From positions 1 through 7,557 of the forward strand of contig DAOWCY010000287.1 in assembly GCA_030639305.1 (NCBI GenBank): a stretch of DNA of 7,557 nucleotides, in the 5' to 3' direction. The notes beneath the pieces were generated by a model. That model ran no database searches, was not told the DNA's origin, and saw only the letters and a list, made by a program, of their open reading frames with translations. Positions 1 to 6,398 of this stretch are shown here, piece by piece (positions within the stretch are counted from its first letter, which is position 1; every line of letters starts with the position of its first letter). A program made the translations under genes and the position numbers. The stretch comes from JAGLQA01 sp023135565 (GTDB taxonomy: Bacteria > Acidobacteriota > Aminicenantia > UBA2199).

Positions 1-89
1 CAGATAAAGTAATCCGCCCAATCTACATATCAAATGCCCCTTAAAAAAGCTTAGGACACTCTTTTTCTTTTCCAAGTAGCAGAAATGGT

Positions 90-329
90 GGTATCATTTA
101 AGTGAGCGAAGTAGGGTCAATTTAGGTGAGCGCTATAGGTTACCGAGCCGTGGAAAAGGGGTACTTTGATAGTGGGAAGGGGTCACTGGGCCGTGGGGAA
201 GGGGTACTTTGATAGTGGAAAGGGGTCACTGGGTCGTGGGAAGGGGTTACTGGGCCGTGCGGAAGGGGTGAATCGGCAGTGCGGGCGGGTCAATGAGCGG
301 TGCGGGAGGGTCACTGAGCGGTGTGGAAG
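90..329. repeat. block of ~11 degenerate 20-24 bp direct repeats, possibly a decayed IS21-family end
   Basis: Units begin at about 90, 114, 138, 158, 179, 201, 222, 243, 265, 287 and 308. The first two read GGTATCATTTAAGTGAGCG and GGGTCAATTTAGGTGAGCG. The middle ones alternate between GGGGTACTTTGATAGTGG and GGGGTCACTGGGCCGTGG types, and the last two contain TGAGCGGTG. The GGGTCA-TTT-GCG style resembles the multiple transposase-binding repeats at the ends of IS21-type elements; this comparison is from memory and no istA or istB gene is visible. The repeats are G-rich on the + strand and happen to stay open in one frame, which creates a spurious N-terminal extension of the CHAT gene. They end about 65 bp before that gene, so they could also influence its transcription. 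I see nothing supportable in 1-89. Confidence 0.6.
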
Positions 330-393
330 TCCGATTCGCCAATCGTTAAAAGTTCCCCTTGAATTATTGTTCTATTTATATTATAGTAAGCTC

Positions 394-2169
394 ATGAAAG
401 AACAGGTTATCGTTTTGGCATTCTCAAACGACAGGGATGACTACTTAGATTGCATCGTCGAAGAAAGGAAAAATATCTATAACGCACTGCGGAATCACGA
501 CATGAAAGGATTTATCAGGGTTGAGAAGTCCGAACATACGTCCATCGACGACTTATTCGACACCTTTAATCTTTATAGAGATAGGATAGCTCTTTTCCAT
601 TACGGCGGTCATGCCGGAGGAACTCACTTGCAGTTAGAATCCGGCGCGGGTAAAGCCCAATTAGCCGACGCCGGGGGGCTGGCGCAATTGATGGGCCGGG
701 AAAAAGAACTGCGACTGGTTTTTCTCAACGGCTGCGCCACCAAAAAACAGGTGGTTCTTTTACTGGATGCCGGGGTAAAAGCAGTGATTGCCACCTCGGT
801 ACCTATAAATGACAACATGGCCACGGAATTTGCCGAACAGTTTTTTAAGGCGCTGGTGCTGAAACAAAGCATCGGGGAAGCTTTTAAAAACGCCCAGGCG
901 AAGATGAGGACTTACGGTTCCGCCCGGGAAATAAAAATCTATAAATACCGGGATGTGCACTGGAAAGACAAAGAAGATCACACCGTCGGCGAAATGCCCT
1001 GGGGCCTATACTACGATGAAAATCACCCCGGCGTATTGGACTGGAAACTACCGGACACGCCGCCATTCCCTACATTTTTCCCCGACGGGGAAGCCCCTTA
1101 CAAAGACAGCGCCGCGGTCAATACCCAATTAGTAGAAATCCTGACCAAAAAGATTGCGCCGTACAGCATATTAATGCGCCAGCTAATAGAGCTTGCCCGG
1201 CAAAGCGATGAAATAGGCATAGGGAAATTCCAGAGCGAAATTATTAACAGCTTCCCCATACCGGTGGGCAAACAATTGCGGCGGCTTTTTGCCGGTTCTA
1301 CCTGCAACAACAACAGGTTGCGACAATTAGTGCTCACCTATAACTCGATTGTTCAATTGACCTGTTTTATTATGTTATCCCAGCTCTGGGAAGAGTGCAC
1401 TAAGAACCGGGAACTTGTTATTGGTGGCGATTTTCTACGGGAATTGCAGAGTTTCTATACCCTCAGGGAGAATAATTTCCGGGAATTCGACTATGTAAAG
1501 TTAGCCCGGGCCACCGCCGGGATTTTTAAGAAAAACCAGATCGAATATTTCGTGGAAGAGTTGAGCGTCTTAGAAGAAAGCTTCCGGGCCGAGGATGAAT
1601 TTTACCGGGCCTACCTGTTTCTGGAGAAGCTGAAGGCTTCGCTCCTCGAGAAAAAAATAAACCCGGAGGAGGTCGAGAGCCTGTGTATAGATGGGGAAAA
1701 ACATCTAAGCGCTGTACTAAGCAAGCTGTCCTTTTTCGTTAAATATAGGCTGGCCACAGTGAAGCGGATCGAGGTTATCAAATACCGGTTTAAAGACCCG
1801 AAATTCAAGCACCGGAAAATCATCCAGTATAACGCGAATGATCCTAATTTAGCAGTGAACCAGGATGAACATGACAGTTTCACGGAACATGAGTCGGTTT
1901 TTTTATTTAAAGACGTCAAGGATGTAAGCGAATGCCTCAGCCTGTCTCCTTTCGTAGTGGATAAACACGCCCTGGAACCCAAAAAAAGCGAAGCTGTGTC
2001 GCTGCTCTTTTTTTACAGTTACCCGGAGGAATCGGGCAGCAAGTATTACTATAATTCTTTCGACAAAGAGGATGAAACCTTCGCGGTTTCCGACAAAAAT
2101 CACAGGGCCATCAAAGAGCAATTTCCGGAATTTAAGAAAACCTGCCTGCCGGAGGTGAAAGACAAATGA
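394..2169 (+). CDS. CHAT-domain (caspase-like) protease, partner of the downstream STAND sensor
   Basis: Protein of 591 aa with an N-terminal CHAT peptidase domain (about residues 1-215), a clan CD cysteine protease fold related to caspases. The catalytic dyad is visible: His73 in FHYGGHAGG (68-76) and Cys114 in VFLNGCATK (109-117), followed by the family-typical VIATSVPINDNMATEFAEQF (131-150). The remaining ~375 residues are mostly helical and unrecognised; around 515-542 a segment LSPFVVDKHAL followed by LLFFYSY looks like a conserved module of unknown role. No signal peptide or membrane segment is seen, so it should be cytosolic. I chose the ATG at 394 over the in-frame ATG at 166 because 166-393 only translates the GC-rich repeat block, whereas the CHAT fold begins MKEQVIVLAFSND. 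No SD precedes 394; TATTAT at 379-384 could be a -10 box giving a nearly leaderless mRNA, but no good -35 matches it. The stop overlaps the next start (ATGA), implying coupled translation. The likely role is an effector protease switched on by the STAND protein. The CHAT call is strong; the substrate is unknown. Confidence 0.9.
   Translation: MKEQVIVLAFSNDRDDYLDCIVEERKNIYNALRNHDMKGFIRVEKSEHTSIDDLFDTFNLYRDRIALFHYGGHAGGTHLQLESGAGKAQLADAGGLAQLMGREKELRLVFLNGCATKKQVVLLLDAGVKAVIATSVPINDNMATEFAEQFFKALVLKQSIGEAFKNAQAKMRTYGSAREIKIYKYRDVHWKDKEDHTVGEMPWGLYYDENHPGVLDWKLPDTPPFPTFFPDGEAPYKDSAAVNTQLVEILTKKIAPYSILMRQLIELARQSDEIGIGKFQSEIINSFPIPVGKQLRRLFAGSTCNNNRLRQLVLTYNSIVQLTCFIMLSQLWEECTKNRELVIGGDFLRELQSFYTLRENNFREFDYVKLARATAGIFKKNQIEYFVEELSVLEESFRAEDEFYRAYLFLEKLKASLLEKKINPEEVESLCIDGEKHLSAVLSKLSFFVKYRLATVKRIEVIKYRFKDPKFKHRKIIQYNANDPNLAVNQDEHDSFTEHESVFLFKDVKDVSECLSLSPFVVDKHALEPKKSEAVSLLFFYSYPEESGSKYYYNSFDKEDETFAVSDKNHRAIKEQFPEFKKTCLPEVKDK
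2151..2157 (+). promoter_or_regulatory. Shine-Dalgarno site for the STAND gene inside the CHAT gene end
   Basis: GGAGGTG lies 8 nt before the ATG at 2166, within the last codons of the CHAT gene. Together with the 4-base ATGA overlap (2166-2169) it supports both the chosen start and translational coupling of the two genes. Confidence 0.8.
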
Positions 2170-5100
2170 TAAGCGAGAAGAAATCACCCTTCAAATTCTT
2201 AGACGCCTACGGGAAAGGGGATAAAGATATTTTCTTCGGCAGGGAAAAGGAAATAGAGCTATTATACGACACTACTTTCGAGACCAACTTGATGCTGGTT
2301 TACGGGCAGTCGGGAACGGGAAAAACCAGTCTTATCCAGTGCGGGTTGGCCAACCGTTTCCCGGGATCCGATTGGTTTGCCTTATATACCCGCAGGGCAG
2401 ATAATATTAATACTTCTTTATGGAGGGAGATATACCGTTTTGCCAAAAAGCCCATCAAAGTGGAAGCGTCGGTTCCCGAAGCGGTGCAGTCTCTCTATCT
2501 CGATTATTTCAAACCGGTGTATTTGATTTTCGATCAATTCGAGGAACTTTTTATCCTGGGCGGCCCGGAAGAGCAGGATGAGTTTTTCGAAACCGCCGCG
2601 GAGCTGCTGCGGTCGGGGATTTCCTGCAAACTCATTTTTGTGATGCGGGAGGAGTATATAGCCCGGCTTTATGATTTCGAGAAAGTGGTGCCCGTGCTTT
2701 TCGACCACCGCATCCGGGTGGAGCCCATGCAGCCGGTAAATATAGAAAAGGTGATTCGCGGTTCCGCCGGAAAGTTCGGGATTAGCATTATCCAGCCCGA
2801 AGAAACCGTAAAGGGAATCATCGAGAATAACAAGGGCGGCGAGGGAATGGTGCAACTGCCTTATTTACAGGTTTATTTAGACCGTTTGTACCGGGAAGGC
2901 GCGAAAGTATCCACCGTGAAGGACGGCCCAGTTGAATTCACACCGGCATTGGTAAAAGAAACCGGTAAAATCAGCGATGTGATGGCCGCATTTTTAGATG
3001 AGCAAACGGAGCAGGTTCAGCAAACCTTGATAAAAAAACACCCCGGCGCGGCGGTTGATGCGGTTAGGCAGGTGCTCAATGAATTTGCCTCCGTAGAAGG
3101 AACCAACCTGCCTCTGCAAAAAGAAGCGCTTTATACGAAACTGGCGCTGCCTAAAGATGTGGTGGATTTTTGTCTCACCGGGCTGGAGAAGGGGCGTCTC
3201 CTGCGCCTGAACGACAGGGAAAACACTTATGAGGCCGCCCATGATACCCTGGCGCGAAAGATAGATGACAGCAGGAGCATTGAAGAGAAGGCGCTGCTAA
3301 AAGCGGAAAAGCTGGTCAAAGACAGATTGGCCGCCTTTGCCGTTTTTGAAGGCGCGGGTGCTCTTCTTACGGAAAAAGAACTTAACTATATCGAGGCGTA
3401 TGTTGAAAAGTTAAAGTCGAAATTAGGCCCTGATGAAATAGATTTTATAACTGAAAGTAGAAAGAAGATCACAAAACGAAAGCGATTCATTGTTTTTACT
3501 GTTTCCGCCATAATAATCATATTATTATTGGTAACTACCATCGCAGTTAGTTTGTGGCGGAAAGCAGAAGAAAGTTTTAAAAATATAGCTTTAACAGAAT
3601 CAAACCGTCTTGCTGCATTAGCGACAGAAAAAGTAAAAAAAGACCCTACCAACGCCTTACGAATAGCTGAAAAGGCATACCGATTGGATAAAAACGAACA
3701 GGTAAGGAAAACTATTCACAAAATTTACAGTGAAAATAACTTCTATAAAGTTGTGGCAAAGCATGGAATATTTGTCACTTCCGCTACTATCTCCCCGGAC
3801 GGCAGGTACATCCTCACTGGTTCGAAGGACAACACTGCTCGGTTATGGGACTTGCATGGAAAGGAAATACAGGTTTTCAGGGGGCATAAAGAATTGATAA
3901 GTTCCGTTGCCTTTTCCCCGAACAGAAAAACTATTCTCACCGGCTCTTTTGATAAAACCGCCCGGTTATGGGACTTGCAGGGAAAGCAATTAGAGGTCTT
4001 TAAAGGGCATAAGGACGATGTCACTTCCGTCGCCTTTTCCCCTGACGGCAAAACCATTCTCACCGGGTCTATAGATCGAACAGCCCGTTTATGGAATTTG
4101 CATGGAAAGGAGATACAGGTTTTTAGGGGGCATGAAGAATTGATAAGTTCCGTCGCCTTTTCGCCCGACGGCAAAACCATTCTCACCAGCTCTTTTGATA
4201 ACACCGCCCGGTTATGGAAATGGCACGGGACGCAATTAAATGTTTTCAGGGGACATGAAGGTGATGTCGAATCCGTCGTCTTTTCTCCTGACGGCAAAAC
4301 CATTCTCACCGGGTCGGCAGATAAAACCGCCCGGTTATGGGACTTACATGGGAACCAATTACAGGTTTTCATGGGTCATAAGAACACTGTCACTTCCGCT
4401 GCCTTTTCCCCTGACGGCAAAGCCATCCTCACCGGGTCTTATGACAGAACCGTCCGGTTATGGAACTTGCAGGGACAGCAATTACAGGTCTTCATTGGGC
4501 ATAAAATGGCGGTCACTTCCGTCGCCTTTTCCCCTGACGGCAAAACTATTCTCACCGGATCTATAGATAGCACCGCCCGGTTATGGGACCTGCAAAAAAA
4601 GGAAGTGACGGCTTTTAGCAAGCATGAAAAAAGTGTCACTTCCGTCGCCTTTTCCCCTGACGGGAAAACCATCCTCACTGGGTCGGAGGATAAAACCGTC
4701 CGCTTACGGGACTTGCAGGGGAAGGAAATACAGATATTAAGGGGTCATAAAAGCTGGGTCACTTCCGTCGCCTTTTCCCCTGACGGCAAAACCATTCTCA
4801 CCGGATCTATAGATCGAACCGCCCGGTTATGGAATTTGCAGGGCAAGCAATTACAGGTTTTTAGGGGGCACAAAGCTGCGGTCTATTCCGTGATCTTTTC
4901 CCCAAACGGCAAATATATTCTCACCGGATCAAGGGATTTTTCCGCCCGTTTATGGAACTTGCAGGGAAAGCAATTACAGGTCATCATGGGACACAAAGCT
5001 GCGGTTTATTCCGTTACCTTTTCCCCGAACGGCAAAACTATTCTCACCGGGTCCCGGGATCGAACCGCCCGTTTATGGGACTTGCAAGGAAAGCAATTAC

Positions 5101-5540
5101 AGGTTTTAAGGGGGCATCAAGATGTAGTTCATTCCGTCACCTTTTCCCCGGACGGTAAAACTATTCTCACCGGGTCCTGGGATAACACCGCCCGTTTATG
5201 GGATTTGTTGAGAAATCAAAAACAGGTGTTCAGGGGGAATGAAACTGCGGTCTATTCCGTCGCTTTTTCTCCCAACGGTAACTATATTCTCACAGGTTCG
5301 CAAGATAAAACCGCCCGGCTATGGAATTTGCAGGGAATGCAATTACAGGTCTTCAGGGGGCATGAAGACCAGGTCTACACCGTCGCTTTTTCACCGGACA
5401 GCAAATCCATCCTCACCGGATCGGTGGATGGCACTGCCCGGTTATGGGAAATTAAAATGCCCTTAGACGAATTCTTGAAAAAGGGGAATTTTGAAGAACT
5501 GAGCGAAGCACAAAAACGGCAATTCGGCATCAAAGATTAG
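2166..5540 (+). CDS. nSTAND1-type NTPase with transmembrane helix and 14 WD40 repeats
   Basis: Protein of 1124 aa. N-terminal STAND P-loop NTPase: PFKFLDAYGKGDKDIFFGRE (8-27), Walker A GQSGTGKTS (47-55), Walker B YLIFDQFEELF (119-129) and the family motif FVMREEY (158-164). A winged-helix-like part ends in YEAAHDTLARK (355-365). A basic stretch RKKITKRKR (432-440) precedes one hydrophobic helix (about 441-464), then a helical linker (about 470-522) and WD40 repeats from 531 to 1097. The GH histidine, or its equivalent, recurs exactly every 41 residues (533, 574, 615 ... 1066), giving 14 blades, which fits two seven-bladed propellers. The tail PLDEFLKKG...LSEAQKRQFGI is a closing segment. STAND proteins are NTP-driven switches: a repeat sensor binds a ligand and the NTPase oligomerises to activate an effector. 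Here the effector is most likely the CHAT protease encoded immediately upstream with a 4-bp overlap. By the positive-inside rule the NTPase is cytoplasmic and the propellers exported; no cysteine occurs in residues 465-1124. Deviations: blade 13 has GN for GH, blade 8 has LRDL for LWDL. The ligand is unknown. Confidence 0.92.
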   Translation: MISEKKSPFKFLDAYGKGDKDIFFGREKEIELLYDTTFETNLMLVYGQSGTGKTSLIQCGLANRFPGSDWFALYTRRADNINTSLWREIYRFAKKPIKVEASVPEAVQSLYLDYFKPVYLIFDQFEELFILGGPEEQDEFFETAAELLRSGISCKLIFVMREEYIARLYDFEKVVPVLFDHRIRVEPMQPVNIEKVIRGSAGKFGISIIQPEETVKGIIENNKGGEGMVQLPYLQVYLDRLYREGAKVSTVKDGPVEFTPALVKETGKISDVMAAFLDEQTEQVQQTLIKKHPGAAVDAVRQVLNEFASVEGTNLPLQKEALYTKLALPKDVVDFCLTGLEKGRLLRLNDRENTYEAAHDTLARKIDDSRSIEEKALLKAEKLVKDRLAAFAVFEGAGALLTEKELNYIEAYVEKLKSKLGPDEIDFITESRKKITKRKRFIVFTVSAIIIILLLVTTIAVSLWRKAEESFKNIALTESNRLAALATEKVKKDPTNALRIAEKAYRLDKNEQVRKTIHKIYSENNFYKVVAKHGIFVTSATISPDGRYILTGSKDNTARLWDLHGKEIQVFRGHKELISSVAFSPNRKTILTGSFDKTARLWDLQGKQLEVFKGHKDDVTSVAFSPDGKTILTGSIDRTARLWNLHGKEIQVFRGHEELISSVAFSPDGKTILTSSFDNTARLWKWHGTQLNVFRGHEGDVESVVFSPDGKTILTGSADKTARLWDLHGNQLQVFMGHKNTVTSAAFSPDGKAILTGSYDRTVRLWNLQGQQLQVFIGHKMAVTSVAFSPDGKTILTGSIDSTARLWDLQKKEVTAFSKHEKSVTSVAFSPDGKTILTGSEDKTVRLRDLQGKEIQILRGHKSWVTSVAFSPDGKTILTGSIDRTARLWNLQGKQLQVFRGHKAAVYSVIFSPNGKYILTGSRDFSARLWNLQGKQLQVIMGHKAAVYSVTFSPNGKTILTGSRDRTARLWDLQGKQLQVLRGHQDVVHSVTFSPDGKTILTGSWDNTARLWDLLRNQKQVFRGNETAVYSVAFSPNGNYILTGSQDKTARLWNLQGMQLQVFRGHEDQVYTVAFSPDSKSILTGSVDGTARLWEIKMPLDEFLKKGNFEELSEAQKRQFGIKD
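3756..5456 (+). repeat. coding tandem array, 14 x 123 bp (41-aa WD40 units)
   Basis: The array has fixed 123-bp spacing with no indel between units. Stretches such as TTCCGTCGCCTTTTCCCC and AAAACCATTCTCACCGG are almost unchanged from unit to unit, so similarity at DNA level is as high as at protein level. This implies recent duplication or ongoing gene conversion. Longer blocks are shared: the boundary of units 1-2 (from 3855) recurs at units 3-4 (from 4101), exactly two units away; units 3 and 9 share TCTATAGATCGAAC; units 10 and 11 share the HKAAVYSV coding block. The last unit is incomplete after the LWEIK strand. Confidence 0.93.
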
Positions 5541-5554
5541 ACAGCCCCAGCCCC

Positions 5555-5596
5555 AACTTATTAAAAAAGATTGCAGAGGAGATTAAAAATGCCTGA
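5555..5596 (+). pseudogene. C-terminal stub of a RelE/HigB-like toxin gene (tentative)
   Basis: Just after the STAND stop, one frame reads NLLKKIAEEIKNA and ends at TGA 5594-5596. It overlaps the ATG of the HTH antitoxin relic by 8 bases (ATGCCTGA, 5589-5596). Toxin genes of the RelE/HigB type paired with HTH antitoxins often end in a basic, helical LK-L-EEI-like tail and overlap or abut the antitoxin start. Nothing upstream of about 5555 resembles the rest of such a toxin, so the gene would have been deleted up to its last codons. The match is short and rests mainly on the overlap geometry. Confidence 0.35.
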
Positions 5597-5784
5597 AAGA
5601 GATATTGGGCAAGAAATTTTCAGCAGGCATTCGGGAAATCAAGGACTTTAAAAAAGGTAAAGTTTCCCTGAGAACGCATATGCTCAAAGAACCGGGTCCC
5701 GCTAAAAAAATAAGAGAAAAACTAAGATTATTCCCATCCGCTTTTTCTTTACCTACCTGCCCTTTTCTTATGCAAAATAGTTGA
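5589..5784 (+). pseudogene. frameshifted remnant of an XRE/HTH antitoxin (HigA/NadS-like)
   Basis: The start is intact, with SD GAGGAG (5576-5581) 7 nt before ATG 5589, giving MPERDIGQEIF. The frame then closes quickly. Moving to the +1 frame at 5623 restores AGIREIKDFKKGKVSLRTHM, then KEPGPAKKIREKLRL. This is the usual order of HigA/NadS-type antitoxins (E-I-L-GIREIKAFK-GK--LRTH, then P-----IR-KL-LSQ-AFA--), where the C-terminal half is the DNA-binding HTH. About one extra base near 5619-5623 explains the shift. After LRL the HTH is eroded (FPSAFSLPTCPFL) and stops at TGA 5782-5784, three codons past a CAAAAT that may echo the usual LQNW. Without a working HTH and with its partner toxin missing, it should be inactive. 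Its 3' end overlaps the -35 box of the Rpn promoter by 4 bases, so the Rpn cassette may have truncated it. Confidence 0.65.
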
Positions 5785-6398
5785 AAAATACCGAAAACTG
5801 GAATATAATATTACCATGGACGAAATATTCAAGATTAATGATAAGATTATCAAGCGGATTATGCAGAAACCGGACAATGCCAAAACATTCCTGGAAAAAA
5901 TCCTGCCCGAAAAACTAAAAAAAAGAATCGACTTCTCAAGCTTAGAAATCGGCCCTACCAATTATGTCTCCCAGGAGTTCAAAGAATTTTTCGCCGACAT
6001 CATAATCAAAACAAAAATAATCTCGAAAGATGGCGTAAAACTGCTTACGGATATATGTTTTATCTTTGAACACAAAACAGAAGCCCACAGGAAAATTTTC
6101 ATCCAATTCTTGAAATATATGGTGCAAGAATGGCAAAAAGATATCGACAAAAATATCCCCCTGCGTATCATCGTTCCAATCGTATTCTATCATGGCAAAA
6201 AACCCTGGAAAGTATCGCCATCCTTTGCCGGTCAATTCGACATCGACGATGATATTAAAGAATATTTGTTGAATTTCAAGTATATCCTTTTCGACACTGC
6301 CACCTGGGATTTCCGGGAAGAAACCGATGAACAGTTAAAAAATAATGTCTTTCTATTGAGCGCCATGGCGCTGATGAAATACGCCTATAACGACGATC
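5780..6398 (+). repeat. direct repeat, copy 1 of duplicated Rpn promoter-gene cassette
   Basis: Matches 6939-7557 at a constant offset of 1159 bases without indels. I count about 23 mismatches in 619 bases. The shared part begins one base before the -35 box and continues at least to the right window edge of the other copy, so the true right end of the repeat is not visible. Confidence 0.95.
5781..5809 (+). promoter_or_regulatory. sigma70-type promoter of the first Rpn gene, predicts leaderless mRNA
   Basis: TTGAAA (5781-5786), 17-bp spacer, TATAAT (5804-5809). Six to seven bases after the -10 lies the ATG at 5816, so transcription would start at or next to the start codon and leave no room for an SD; none is present. 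The same promoter, spacing and start are kept in the second copy at 6940-6968. Confidence 0.75.

Noticed and set aside
3..44. Open frame ending at TAA 42-44 as the tail of an upstream gene
   Set aside because: Thirteen codons with no recognisable sequence; chance cannot be excluded.
44..66. AAAAAG ... CTTTTT stem followed by a pyrimidine run as a terminator
   Set aside because: The stem is almost all A-T pairs with an 11-nt loop, too weak for an intrinsic terminator.
166..393. 76-residue N-terminal extension of the CHAT protein from the ATG at 166
   Set aside because: It only translates the G-rich repeat block into low-complexity glycine/arginine sequence; the CHAT fold begins cleanly at Met 394.
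3743..4372. Reverse-strand open frame of 209 codons, and similar ones at 4439-4678
   Set aside because: They mirror the 123-bp WD40 repeats; the periodic DNA keeps the antisense frame open. There is no start signal or independent similarity.
4240..5466. + strand out-of-frame open frames at 4240-4566, 4952-5158 and 5239-5466
   Set aside because: Shadows of the WD40 array in a second frame, produced by the same repeats.
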